From: Trifolium pratense
Taxonomy: Eukaryota; Streptophyta; Magnoliopsida; Fabales; Fabaceae
Direction: 5' to 3'
Assembly: GCF_020283565.1 (NCBI RefSeq)
Contig: NC_060059.1
Span: 8,191,501-8,255,500, forward strand
DNA: 64,000 nucleotides
Shown: positions 24,569-36,579 of the stretch, in pieces
How positions within the stretch are numbered: the stretch's first letter is position 1
Layout: every line of letters begins with the position of its first letter
Program-made: the position numbers and the translations under genes
The notes under the pieces: generated by a model
Told to the model about the DNA's origin: nothing
Databases searched by the model: none
Seen by the model: only the letters and a program-made list of their open reading frames with translations

Positions 24569-27500
24569 ATGGCTCAGCAGAGGCAATCGGGAACGGAGAG
24601 GCTTGGGGTGAGGCACGATCTACATAACACCAATGGCTCCGGTGGTGATCATGTTTCTGTTGCGATTCGCGGTGGTGTTGGTGTTTCTCATAAACAGCAA
24701 AGGTTCCGGCGATCGGCGCGATCCGACAGAGGAGCGCGTTTTACGGTGGTTGCAATCTTAGTTTTTCTCTTCCTTGTACTTGTTGTCACTTTTCTGGCGT
24801 TTTCTTATATTTCTAGAGAAGGTGAAGTTCTGAGTTCTGATTAGTGTTTTGTTTTGTGGTTTTTACATCATAGTGCATTTTCCATTTTTGGAGTTGTTGA
24901 AATCAGCATTGTATTTTTTGATTGATTTGAGTTTGATTTCTTGCCTGGTTGCTAGGTTGCTAGGTGAAGTTGTTGAGTGAGAAATAATGGTGTTTGAATC
25001 TGTGATTTTCCTTTTTTTTCCTTTTTTCATTTTGGGGGTATATTTGCAATTGGTTGAATTGGGGTTTAATTATTCGGGAACTCCGGGAAGGGGGCCGGTC
25101 TGGTAATCTGGAGTTCGGCCGTTAGGTTTAGTAGTTCATCATTATTGTTTAATTTTGTTGTTTTAAAATGATTTTGTTTATGTGGTATTAAGATTGTTAA
25201 TCTGTGGTTGCAGAAATAATTGATAAGGGTGATGATCATGATACTGGTGAAGTAAAGAATGATTCTGATTTTCTGACAAATGTACCACGAATAGAGAAGA
25301 AAGTTCTTGGGTTTGGACATGCTTCTGGGGGACATGGTCGAGATTCGAGGTATTGGGATAAGGATGATAGGAGAAGGGATGGTGATTATGATGAGGATAT
25401 GAAGGAGCAGATAAGTAGGGATCTTGGAGATGCAAATGCTGAAGATGATGCTCGTGTAAAGACGAATCTTGAGATTAAGTCTTCTCAGGATGGTTCTTAC
25501 AAGGGTTTAAAGCGAAAAGGTGTTGGCTTGTATAATGAAGCGGGGCGTCATGAATTGAAAAGGTATGAAGCTGAGTACGAGGCTTCTTTGAAGAATGTGA
25601 GACATTCTGCTGAAAGTGATGGGAAATTGCCGCAGGATGCTGATATGGAAAAGAAGAATGCGGCTGTTGACATTGATGATGAGTATGATGACTTTTTCGA
25701 TGCTCATGATGGTCAAACGGAAGAGTCTGCTGATGGTGGAAATATGAGTGGGAAACATGTTAATTCTGATGCACTAAGTTTGGACGATGAGGTTCAGAAA
25801 GAATCTCATGGTTCTTTGGATAATGATGATATTGCTTCTGAGGAAGATATTGATGGGGAATCTTCCACTATTAACAAAAAAAAATCTCGCAGTGGGAAAA
25901 CAAATTCTAGACTTGCAAATACAGAAACAAAGAGGAAAGGCAAGCATCACAAACACTCAGGTGAAGCTTATTCTTCTCCCTAAACATTTGTTGTTGTATT
26001 GGCCACCTTTGGAGAGTAATCTGTTTTTGTATTTGGTATTATTTATTTGTTACACCATTATTGCTATTGATGATTCACAAAGACTAGAATTGGTAATGCC
26101 TTTGGTTACATTCATGTTATTGATACATAGGGACTAAGAATATAGCTTTTATCTGTTCACAGTTTCTTTTTTTTTTTTCGGGGTCAGTTGTTGAATAAAA
26201 GATAGAAATCATGGGAAATGTGGAAATTCAAGGGCCTTCTATGGTTGGAGTGAGGTGGAATATCCTGGCCATTTTCATTACCACATAAATAGAAATATAG
26301 GTCGTGGAATCCTTGAAATGATGCATTTATCGTTTCTCATTCGTGTTTCTTTTCATTTTTTGTGTTCGCGTGGTTTTTACTTTTAAGGTAGGCCTGTTTG
26401 GATTGACTTTGAGCTTTTCTATTGGCATAAACACTTGTGAGACTGTTGGAGAGAGTTTATATTCATAAGTTTTTTTTTTTTTTTTTTTGACAGAATTCCC
26501 AAGTTGTTTTCAACATATTTCCATAAACTCTCTGGGATAGCTTATAACTTATAGGAAACCAGTTTGATTTTAGTTTACATTTTGTTATAGAAGTAGCTTA
26601 TATATAAGAACTTATATGATAAATGCTTAATTAAGATGGTTATCCAAGCAGGGTCTTAATGATTAGGCGTAAGAAGATACTTCATTTTTTTTCCTTTACT
26701 TTTTTAAAATATCTTGTAGTTTTAAAAATCAATTTCGGGACTTTCTGCGGTATGTATTTCACAATGACCAATAGGCATTATTCATATACCTATCCCGTTC
26801 TGGGGTTTTGTCCCTAAGTATCACTTGCATTTACAAATGCCAGCTGAGCCTTTGGACTTTTCAATTGGAAATGATTTATCTCCAATCCGGTGAATACTTT
26901 GAAACTTCTGTTTCAGTCAATATATGGCTCACTAATTTGGTCCCTTCAGTCATCAAATGACTTATAGTTGTGGCGGCGTCAGAAACAACCTCGAGTTTCA
27001 AACCGAAAGGTTTCAAATTACTTGTTTAACCATTCTGATTGAACGACAGAAGTGTCTACATTCAAGAAGTCGGAATCATTCCTCTGGTTGTCATTCTGCT
27101 TTTCCTTTTCATTCTTAAAGTGCCCCAACTTATGTAGGTTTTTGTTGTTGAGTTCTTATTACTTGATTCAATGCTTACATATTTTGTACTATTCCTACTC
27201 ATTACTATCTTAAAATGAATTCACATTGTTCTTCCACAAAATTGTTCATATGCTATGTTTAGAATAACTTTACCCCCTGGCAAAATGAATTAATAGAAAT
27301 ATAGAATAATGAACCTGTTGGTGTGCAACTGAGAATACCAGTTCACTTATTGTTTGTCTATTCTCCACCTTATGATGTAGTAAATTTTGATGTACCCATG
27401 GACCATGGTCTATGAATTCAGTGATTCTGATCAGTGACAGTTAGTTGATGACTTCCTTCATCTGACTTGAATACTGGAACCAAATATTTTAGGCTAATAA

Positions 27501-30500
27501 TCTGTGGAAAAACTTCAAATTTCAGGCAGCATTTTGTGAAGTTGTAGGACAAAATTAGTGATTACTCTATTTTCAGTTTTTCACACTTTTTTAAGACATT
27601 CATAGAACTTATTTCTTTTCTGGTCTGTTGGTCAGGAGATGATCATCTAAACATGGTCAGTTTATACAAACTCACAGAAATTGAGTTTCACTTCTATTTC
27701 ACATTTGCTGCAATGTTTTTCTCATTGTAATATTTCCTTTATTCCCCCTTTCATCCAAAAAATATGCATTAAAAACAGAAAGTATAAGCTCTTTAACCTG
27801 CTTGCATGTCACCTATTTTACAGGATCCTGTGACATGAAGTTGTTAAACTCAACTTCGCAACTTGTAGAACCACTAGAAAGTCGAAAATTTGCAAGATTT
27901 AACTTACAATACACAGAGACAGAAGAGAAGCCACTGGGAGTTGAACAATGGACGCCAAGATTTGCCGGCCATCAGAGCTTAGAAGAGAGAGAAAATTCAT
28001 TTTTGGCACGTGATCAAAACATAAAATGTGGTTTTGTTAAAGGTCCTGAAGGTTCACCCAGCACTGGATTTGACATGTCAGAAGATGATGAAAGTTACAT
28101 TAGCAGATGCCACATTGCTGTGATTTCATGCATATTTGGAAATTCTGACCGTTTGAGGACCCCAGCCACCAAAACGGTAATGATTAACCTTTCATTTCAG
28201 TTTGTGTAGTTGGAGGAATTTGAAGGTCAAGACTCATATGTCATGATTTTTCCAATAAAATATTGTATTCTGATTTCCATTTAAGAGAAAAAGACGGTGC
28301 ATTTAGTTTGTTCTGCATTAAATTATCATGATCTAAATCTACTCGTGAGTTTCATTTTAATATTGCTCCAAAGTCTCTCTAGCTATTGATATCAACTGTT
28401 TGCATTTTGGTATGGGTTTTTATTAGCATCGAATGTTATGCTATTGAAAGTTAGTTGCAACTTTTAACTATTAGAATCTTATGACACAAGATGCAAAAAC
28501 CATGTTTTGTTACGTTAATCTTGGTTATTTTGATTTCAGATCACTCGTTTGTCAAGGAAGAATGTCTGCTTTGTTATGTTTACTGATGAAGTTACGGTAC
28601 GGACACTTTCTTCTGAAGGCCATGCGCCTGATAGAATGGGTTTCATCGGCTTTTGGAAGTTAGTGGTAGTGAAGAACCTACCTTATGATGATATGAGGCG
28701 AGTGGGCAAAATACCGAAGTTATTGGCCCATCGACTTTTTCCCTTTGCAAGGTGAGTCTGAACTCTGAATCTAATTAGATATATGTGCTGTTCCTTTGAT
28801 TTTGACAACATGAATTTGGATGATGTTTAATCATGGTTATTGCTAATTGGCATTACAAACCAAGACAGATATTTTGATGATGTATCACTTAAGATTACAA
28901 ACTTTCATTTATATTTTCTTAAATTAATCTTTGAAAATTAATCTTTCCGCTTTTCCTAATTTTATTGGGTTTTGCTATTTTGGAATATTCAAATCCTCAT
29001 TACAGCAGGGTGATGTTCAACAGACCTATAAATTCCTTTTTGGTGTTTGATTAATTACTCCTGCCGTCTCTAATTATAAGCACCCTTTGAAAGATAAAAT
29101 TTGTGCCTAAATATTAGCCCCTTTACAAGTTACTAGACACATTTATTATTTTTTTCCAAACATAACCCTATTTAATACTACTAGTTTGTATTGGAATATG
29201 AAAAGTCAACTATAAATACATCTTTTCAAAAAGGACAATTAAGTAAACTAGTAATAGACCCGTGCTATCGCACGGGTCGTAACGTTACGCTGTATTTTTT
29301 TTCAGTTCGACTTTTCATAAGTTGACATATGTAAATTAACATTAATATAACTGAATTAGAAATGAAACATGTGAAATCAAACATCAAGGTAACTGAATTA
29401 CAATTTCTTGTCAATGTCTATTACAATTTGAAGGAAAACTTGAAACCAAAAATCAAACATTTAGGTAGGTTACATATGGATCTCACATATATGTATCCAA
29501 TTAAGTTGTAACCTTATAAACTTTACCAACATTTGGATAAACATGTTTGAACTCAATTCGAAGCCTATCACCGAATTGAATTCCATTGTCAAAGCAAAAG
29601 TTTTTCCATCCTCCAACAATGTGGACATTTTCAGAAGGATTGGTTGGATACCTTAAATGGACCTTTGAAGTGTTTGTTCCTGGTACTTCAAGAATTAGGG
29701 TTTGCAAATTCAAATCACGAACATATTTTGAGAATTCATTTGGCAAAGTCTATAAAACAAAATTTGAAGAATTAGACAAAATATAAATAAGAGATAATAA
29801 ATATCATAGACATTTAAAAAAACTAAGTTGAGATGTGAAAAATCAAATGAAAAGAGAAAAACTTACAATTTGTGTTTTGCTGAAATGGTTGAAATGGTTA
29901 AGAGTGAATTCAAAGGTATGTACATCGGGAATTTCATGATCTGCAAATCCCAATGGAATAAAACTTACTGCGTAGGTGTTAGGTGCATTTTGAATTTGAA
30001 CTCCAAGTCTGGAATCTTCCAATCTATCATAATAATCTTCACCATTTTGAATTTGAACTCCAAGTCTGGAATCTTCCAATCTATCATAATAATCTACACA
30101 CAAAGTACACATTAATTTAATTAATTTAATTACACTATCAACTTTTCTTAATATACGGGAAAAATGTCAATAGGAGCTTATAAAAAGGTAAGGAGGGAGT
30201 ATTAATTTTCTTTGTTATAAGTTACTACTTGTTTGGTTAATTGCTCTTTGTTTTGTACATAATTTTCTTTAGACCCTTCCCCAAACCTGCTATTGCGGGA
30301 GCTTTGAAGCACTAGTTGTCCTTTGTCGCCGACTAAGTTAAATACTTATGCATTGCTTTGACATTTGTTACAGGTATTCAATTTGGTTGGATAGCAAATT
30401 AAGGCTGCAGCTTGATCCTTTACTCATCTTGGAGTACTTTTTGTGGCGAAAGGGTTATGAATTTGCAATATCCAATCACTATGATCGGCACTGTGTGTGG

Positions 30501-31088
30501 GAAGAGGTGGCGCAAAACAAGAAATTGAACAAGTATAATCATACGGTTATAGATCAACAGTTTGCATTTTACCGGGCTGATGGACTCCAAAGATTTAATG
30601 CATCAGATCCAAACAAGCTTCTTCCAAGCAGTATGCTATTTTAAGGATTTCTTTTGTGTCAATTCTCCAAAGTGTTACTATCACTAACTCCTTAATACGT
30701 GTCTATTTTTTCTTGACAGATGTACCAGAAGGTTCTTTTATTATTAGGGCACACACCCCTATGTCAAATTTGTTCAACTGTCTTTGGTTCAATGAAGTTG
30801 AACGATTTACTCCTCGTGATCAGCTGAGTTTTGCTTATACTTATCAGAAGCTGAGAAGGATGAATCCTGATAAACCTTTTCATCTTAATATGTTCAAGGT
30901 GAAGAAACTTATACTTAACTTCATATATAGGATTGTAGGGCTATAGAGAGATGAAAGTACTAGTTATGTAAAATTCATGGTTTTTCTTGTCTTTTGATCC
31001 GCAGGACTGTGAACGGAGACACATGGCCAAGTTGTTCCATCATAGAATGGACGAGAAGAGGGGTACAAGTCAAAAAGCAACCAAATAA
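24569..31088 (+). CDS. DUF616 (MUCI70/TOD1-like) type II membrane glycosyltransferase-like protein
   Basis: Seven exons, 24569-24821, 25214-25960, 27824-28176, 28540-28751, 30374-30630, 30720-30898 and 31005-31088, join to 2085 nt (694 aa). All introns are GT-AG. The start MAQQRQ is chosen because it precedes a basic stretch and a single membrane anchor (residues about 58-80, FTVVAILVFLFLVLVVTFLA), giving type II Golgi topology. Residues 85-333 are an acidic, low-complexity stem (DDEYDDFFDAHDG). Residues from about 334 form the DUF616 catalytic-like domain: SRCHIAVISCIFGN, CFVMFTDEVT, FWKLVVVKNLPYDDMRR, GKIPKLLAHRLFPFA, YSIWLDSKLRLQLDP, DRHCVWEE. Family members include MUCI70 (mucilage/xylan) and TOD1; the substrate here is unknown. 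Intron 4 hosts nested transposons. Next to the mTERF gene it recalls the order At4g09620-At4g09630. Confidence 0.9.
26388..26655. mobile_element. Degraded MITE in intron 2 of the DUF616 gene
   Basis: The ends ggcctgtttggattgac and gttatccaagcagggtc are imperfectly inverted. The interior has ggagagagtttat and ataaactctctgggatagct as a strong internal inverted repeat around a long T run. AT-rich and non-coding. Boundaries are approximate. Confidence 0.5.
29248..30140 (-). mobile_element. Probable Helitron (3' end clear, 5' end unresolved) carrying B3-domain exons
   Basis: Read on the minus strand, the terminus at 29248 is CCCGTGC-GATA-GCACGGG, then 7 bases and CTAG, followed by T. A GC-rich hairpin just before CTRR is the hallmark of a Helitron 3' end, and it closely matches the terminus of the Helitron at 46103. 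The 5' TC end should lie near 30140 but I could not fix it, so the right boundary is approximate. No Rep/helicase sequence is present, so it is non-autonomous. Confidence 0.6.
29498..30112 (-). pseudogene. Captured B3 DNA-binding domain gene fragment
   Basis: Two minus-strand exon-like blocks. The first (about 29870-30112) ends SKTQI at a GTAAG donor near 29868. The second starts after an AG near 29750 and reads TLPNEFSKYVRDLNLQTLIL, then VHLRYPTNPSE, GGWKNFCFDNGIQFGDRLRI, and stops near 29500. The order (basic strand, G-W-x-x-F-C, GD-x-L-x-F) is that of a plant B3 domain. The first block contains a 57-bp tandem duplication giving a repeated DYYDRLEDSRLGVQIQN. The frames are open, but it lacks a complete gene context and lies in a transposon inside another gene's intron on the opposite strand. 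A small expressed gene cannot be excluded. Confidence 0.65.
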
Positions 31089-31129
31089 ATCAAGTTTTTT
31101 GATTAACATTTTATCACTATAGTAGGCTT

Positions 31130-31955
31130 GATATAATGTACATGGCCATTCTCTTCCATATTTGTTGACCATATGCTGCAGAGTTCATTCCACAGTTCGG
31201 CTGACTTGATGATTCAACACAGGTGTTTATGAAGGAATCAAAGTACAATCTACACTAGTATTCTGTCATCTGTGGAACGTAATGTTGTGGTATTGTTAAT
31301 GATATGATTCATATCTTTTGTGTATCGATCAATTTGTGACAGAATTCATTTACGCCTTGGGAGACAAGCAAAACATCGAATGAACCTGCAACAGTCGCTT
31401 CCACGACTACAGCTCCTGCTCTCATTTCATTTCTAAATACAAAATTGGGATTGTTTGTATGTAGAAAATTTTGATAGGCTATTCATACTCATGTTAGAAA
31501 TCTAACTCATGATTCTTATCCCATTGATTTTATTGCTTAAATATTACATTACATTTCATTACATTTCAGTTGCATGGATGGGATTACACATCTCTGGATC
31601 TGTTTCGTTTATATGATGTTAATATTTTTTAATGTCTAACAAGTCATTTTAAAATAAAATAACATTATTACTTATGTTTGTTTCGGTAGATACTTGTAAT
31701 AACTTGTTATATCTAAGAGACTTTTTAAATGACTTAAAATGGTATGCATAGTGGGTTTTTTTTTTTTTATAACTATTTTCATAATAAAAATCCATTGACT
31801 ATACAAAAGGGATGCATAGTGACACTCGATACATCCACAATCTCACAATTTTGCATGATTTTTTTTTTTATTTTAAATAATCTCAAAGAATTTAAAGACA
31901 AATTTAGAAATTTTGACTAGTGATGGGTCAAAGATCATATACAATAAATTGTTCG
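31130..31955. repeat. 3' flank of the DUF616 gene, duplicated at 36832-37640
   Basis: The DNA just downstream of the DUF616 stop (probably its 3' UTR) is repeated with roughly 90-95 percent identity at 36832-37640 in direct orientation. Shared landmarks are tgtacatggccattctcttc, gccttgggagacaagcaaaa and gactagtgatgggtcaaaga. The copy here lies beside the gene and is therefore probably the source. Confidence 0.85.
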
Positions 31956-32157
31956 TATCATTATATTATTAAAAATATAAACTCCTGTATAAATTTTATA
32001 AAAAAACCTCCAAACAAACAAAAAAAAAATTAAATTAATTTCATAAGTATTATCTATAGCACGGAGTGTTGACTTTAACGTCAAAAACTAAAAGGAGTGT
32101 TGACGCACCTGACGTTAATATTTTTTTTGTAAGGAGTGTTGACGTTAATTAAATAAT

Positions 32158-32331
32158 GGAAAATGTTAACATGTGCACAAAGTGCACATGTTAAGGAAGC
32201 AAAAGTTGAAATAATATATTGAAATTTGTACATTTAACTTTTTAAACATTAAATTTTTTTCGAACATTAAATGCAATTTTCTATATTTAGAAGCTTAACA
32301 TGTGCCTTTTGTGCACATGTTAACATGACCC
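32158..32331. mobile_element. MULE-type MITE, palindrome-ended family, copy 2
   Basis: 174 bp flanked by a perfect 9-bp duplication ttaaataat (32149-32157, 32332-32340). The ends are GGAAAATGTTAACATGTGC and, on the complement, GGGTCATGTTAACATGTGC. Each end folds on itself (acatgtgcac-aaa-gtgcacatgt). Same family as 2025 and 45663. Confidence 0.85.
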
Positions 32332-32572
32332 TTAAATAATAAGTAAAAAAGGCAGCAACAAAATGGACCTGGAAAAGGCTGAAGAAAAAAGAAGAAAAGA
32401 AAAAAAATAAAACAAGTTTTTGGATCACGAATCTTGACCACACATTGGATCATATGATTACATTATAAATACAGATAGAGATACTAGGGTTCTGCAGCCG
32501 CATTTAAGATTTGATTTCTCATCATTCCTTCAAAGCAATTTTAATACAGTAAACAAAAAATACACTGCAAAA

Positions 32573-33287
32573 ATGGGAAACTCACCGGAAGATGGCGATC
32601 GTAGTTCCAAGCGATCAAGAAAACCGTCGGATCAAAAAGATTCCGGTCGCTCGAAGCGTCGTGTTCCATCGCAGTCTCTGCAGGGGAGCAAAATCGGCGT
32701 CAAAATCTTGGAAGTTGCAGTCACACACTACCTTTTCCAAAGGCTCCGGATGCTTCTAAGGGTGAGAAAAGATCTAGAGAGATACAACATTCCACTCAGG
32801 GACAGCGTGTTCAACATGCTTCGTTGGGAGATCTTACTCATTCCCATTGGAATCCCACACAAGATCTTACTCTTTCCGGTTCGGGTCCCCGTCAAACACA
32901 ACGGGAGCAAACTTTTCCTCCGGGTAATCCTTCGGTAGTGGGTCGAGATAATGTGGTCGATAAGGGTAGAGATAAAGAGGGTGATAATCCTTCGGGTGTG
33001 TTCAATAAAGATACAGCTAAACCGGCCCAGGCCGGTAAGAGTAACGATAAGGCTGCCGCGGGTAAAGATAAAGAGGCTGGTCAAGGTAGGGTTGTTGTGA
33101 ATCGTGGTCAAGCCACCACCATTATGGTTCTCGATCCTAACAATGCAGCCTCAAGGGCTCGAATTCCGACTATTGACAAACTGGCCGATCTTTATAAAGA
33201 TCCCGATGTTGCTACTACAGTTTACTCTTTTCTTAACAAGGATGGTCTTAGCCTCCAGTTCCCTAAGAATTGGTCTTTTGTGCCATA
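32573..33287 (+). pseudogene. Unassigned basic-protein ORF with an apparent frameshift
   Basis: A TATA-like ttataaatac (32463) and a leader precede ATG 32573. The first frame encodes a very basic N terminus (SSKRSRKPSDQKDSGRSKRR). Near 32700 the plausible coding sense moves to another frame, open from about 32730 to the stop at 33287, reading PFPKAPDASKGEKRS, then TQDLTLSGSG, KDTAKPAQAGKSNDKAAAGK, IPTIDKLADLYKDPDVATTV and a final FPKNWSFVP. The two frames are not joined by an evident intron. I do not recognise the family; the charged, low-complexity composition could be a transposon gag/ORF1-like protein or a lineage-specific host protein. Confidence 0.4.
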
Positions 33288-33477
33288 AAAAAATCATAGC
33301 ATTAAGAAAAGAAATAAAAAACTATCATGGAAGATTAAGATATTAATCTTAAAATTTTGCTTACAGTCGTAGAAATTGTATAAATCGATGTATCAAATGA
33401 TTAGATATACAGCCACAAGGTGAGTAAGAAATTTTTTTTTGCGACAAATAGGTTTTTTAATTTAAAAAGGTGACTCT

Positions 33478-33708
33478 GTGCTTAATTCTGAGTTTAATCC
33501 TCATGATAATGTTGAGAAGGACAATGCTTCAGCATATGCAAATGAAGTTTTTGAAGGTGACTTTGTGGAGAATCTTCAGATGGATAATCGTGTTTTAGAG
33601 GATTATGAGTTTAATTATCCGGAGAATGTTGAGAAGGATAATGCTTCAGCATATTCAAATGAAGTCAGGGATAAATTTCGATCTGAAGTAGATCATATTA
33701 TGCTTTAG
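33478..33708 (+). CDS. Short unassigned ORF with an internal duplicated block
   Basis: A 76-residue open frame, acidic, with NVEKDNASAYANEV and NVEKDNASAYSNEV as two copies spaced about 40 residues apart; the DNA of the two blocks is also similar. An AG lies shortly upstream, so it may be an exon remnant of a longer repeat protein. No family recognised. Confidence 0.25.
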   Translation: MLNSEFNPHDNVEKDNASAYANEVFEGDFVENLQMDNRVLEDYEFNYPENVEKDNASAYSNEVRDKFRSEVDHIML

Positions 33709-35977
33709 AAAATGTCATGAAATTGTTTGATGGGAAATAATAAAGAAAAATATTATCATATTATAAACCACAATTTAGTAAATTATTTATTAATATATAC
33801 ATAAAGTATGAAATGAATAATTTTTGTTTGTCAAAGTTGAAATAGAAATTAATAGTATATGTTTAGAATGAATAAAATGAGTACATGTAAGAATATAAAT
33901 TATTTCATTATACATGTATTAAATTGAATAAAATAAATAATTTTGGGATAACTTGATGATGGATGCATGAAGATATATTAAATAACTTATATAGTGAATA
34001 CCATTAAACAATATTAAACAACTTATATAGTGAATACCATTAAACAATGGCAGCCCTGAGCACGGTTCAAGAAGAAAGAGATACCAAATATTTTTTTAGT
34101 AATACATATAATAAGTGTAAATATTGGATCAACATAAATTTATTTTAATAGTATTATAAATAGTCAGAGGATATAAATTTATTTTATATATACAATGAAT
34201 ATATCGATAAACAATGGCGGCCCTGAGCACGGTTCAAGAAGAAAGATTGTCCAGGACCCGATATTTAAAGAACATAAATTTTCACTGTTACGTACATAGA
34301 TATTATCTAATCGGATATCTTATTCGTATATAATACCTGTATTCTAATTCTAAATTATAGGGAATTTTCAAAAAATTCTCGTGCTTTGACACCAAATATT
34401 TGTTTAGTAATTCATATAATATATTTTTTTTTACTAAAGTAATACATATAATATAGCATGCGTAAATATTGGATGAACATGAATTTGTTTTAATAGTGTT
34501 GTACTCTCTATGTTTTTTTTAAGTGTTTTTTGACATCGGATTTAACATTCCTATTTAATTGTCGTTTTGGTATTTTGAGGGTACGACTGTCAATTATACC
34601 CATTGTCAATAATTCTTATCTTTTTCAATAAAACTAATTAATGTTATATATTTGGAAAACTAAAGTCTTTTTCAATAAAAGTACACTTTGTTAATTTGAT
34701 GTTACTATTCTAAAAAAACTCTTAAAAACGAACGGAGTAAATATTCATAAGATATATATATAGATATATATATATGAAAAGAAATAAGAGTTGAAATAAA
34801 TAATTATCCATGTAGTATTACATGAAAAACTAAGGAGAATGAATTCTAATATAATGATGGTGTTTGGTTTTTTTTTTTTTTACTAAGTTGTTTGGGTATT
34901 TTTTGTGATTAATATGCATGACTTCAAGAATCAGATTTAATATATGAGAATGAAATAATTGTGTATGATTTATCAATATTAGTATTTAAATTTTTTAATT
35001 TAAACTTTATATATAATTGGTTATTAGTGTCATCATGCATGTAATTGGTTGGTGGTGTTTTGGAGATCGATATGTATGACTTTAAAAGTTGTATTTAACA
35101 TGAAAATATGAAGAAAAATAAATATGTATTAATATTTAGCTAAAATTCAAAAATAAAATAAAATAATTAAACTTATAATATAGCCAAAATTACATCAAGA
35201 GTCATTTATCTTATTTTTTGTAACATTTTAGTCCTTTATATTTTTTCTATTTACGTCATTTATCTTTTTTATTTATAACACTTTAGTGCTTTTATCTATT
35301 TTTCTTCCTATTTATGTCCTTTACTTTTCTCATTTTTTTATTTATTAAAAAACATAATATTATTTTATTTTCTTTTACGGGTGATCGGTCGAACCAATCA
35401 CAGTTCTACTTATTTTCAGAAAAATGCATTAAAAATAACATTTTTAAAAAAGATAGACTACATAATCAACGTATTGATCTGTGAAATGAACATAAATCTT
35501 TTAGAAAAATCGAATTTGATTTTTTGTTGTTGTTGATTGAATCAATAACCTCTAACAGACTAACCAAACCCCTTCCGATAGAAACAATTATTAACTAATT
35601 TTTTTTATCACCACCAATATCCGATCCACCAAATCGGTTAATCTGGCATCAAATAGTTTTAATTTTCTCCTTTTTTGGGTGGAACGGTGTTCTCCCTTAA
35701 CTAAACTTTACTTTAATTTTTAATTAAAAATTTAAAACACGGCTCAACTCAGCCGTACCGTACGGTTGTGAAAACACTACCACTCTGATATCACGTGTCA
35801 TCCACCCCCCACGCACGTGCAAAACCTCACACATGTGTATCCACCACCGTCGTCGTGCCTAGATCGCCGATTCGCTCACAACAACACTACACCACAGCCC
35901 CACCGCCGCAATTCACCAACCGCAGCTTCGATCATCGCATTGCATCAAATATAATAGATATTTCCTCATTGTAGAAG
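33709..35977. other. AT-rich intergenic DNA with short direct repeats
   Basis: A 36-bp unit aacttatatagtgaatacca... is tandem at about 33978-34045. The phrase ccctgagcacggttcaagaa occurs at about 34051 and 34219, each preceded by acaatggc. A TA-rich microsatellite lies at 34748-34774. 35380-35650 may contain transposon debris. No gene seen. Confidence 0.45.
35792..35820. promoter_or_regulatory. ACGT-core cluster upstream of the WDR91-like gene
   Basis: cacgtgtc (35792) and gcacgtgc (35813) are G-box/ABRE-like ACGT cores about 160-190 bp upstream of the ATG at 35978. These motifs are bound by bZIP/bHLH factors in plants. Function here is inferred from position only. Confidence 0.3.
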
Positions 35978-36579
35978 ATGGAGAAGATGCATTACGCGGC
36001 TGAAGAATTAGTGCGAGAATTTCTCGTGTTTCGAGGATTCACCAACACACTCGAAGCTTACGAAACCGAATTACGAACCGACGTTGGAAAAGGTTTTCAG
36101 GTTGATAAGATTCTTGACCTAATTTTCTTCTTATACATTCCAAAGTTTCAGATCGATAAATTAGTAGCGCTTCTGGGTTTCTTCAAACACTATATATCTT
36201 CATCTTCTGAAACCACACTCGTTTCAACTTTCTCCAAATTGGAAGCTTCTGTTTTAAGCTTCTACGTTGTTCATGCTTTGCAATCTAATAGGAGGGATAA
36301 GGTTGTAGAATTTTTCACTGTTCATGGTCCTGATTTGTTGCAGAGTTCTCAGGATGATTGGACTCAATGGTTTGGTGCGTTTTTTCAGCTTGTTTTTGTG
36401 TGTGATTATTTTGTAATGAAATTTCAGTGTTAAATTGTAATGACGAGAATCTGTATTGCATTGCAGCAATTCCTTATGTGAAGAATCCACGATTGGATCC
36501 CGAATTTCGGATATTTTTCTCTAAGGAGTGGTATAAGGCATTGCATCTTTCTGTTAGGCAAGTCCGAATGTTGGGTTGA
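35978..36579 (+). pseudogene. 5'-exon remnant of a WDR91-like (LisH/CTLH) gene, truncated by a rearrangement
   Basis: Exons 35978-36374 and 36467-36579 join in frame (169 codons plus stop). The protein opens with a LisH-like segment (AAEELVREFLVFRGFTNTL, EAYETELRTDVGKGFQVDKI), followed by CTLH-like helices (KLEASVLSFYVVHALQSNRR, DKVVEFF) and NPRLDPEFRIFFSKEWYKAL. This is the N terminus of the plant WDR91-type protein as I recall it. Just after ALHLSV the sequence switches to antisense O-methyltransferase exon 1, which supplies a stop after ten more codons. The WD40 repeats are absent from the window. It could be transcribed as a short chimera; loss of function is inferred. Confidence 0.75.

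Larger units (their letters stand above)
29058..30199. mobile_element. Stowaway-type MITE split by a nested element in intron 4 of the DUF616 gene
   Basis: The left end ctcctgccgtctctaattat and the right end ...aaaaggtaaggagggag are inverted in Stowaway fashion, with TA on both sides. The total of 1142 bp far exceeds a MITE because about 0.9 kb with a Helitron-like terminus is inserted inside it, starting at 29248. Confidence 0.65.
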
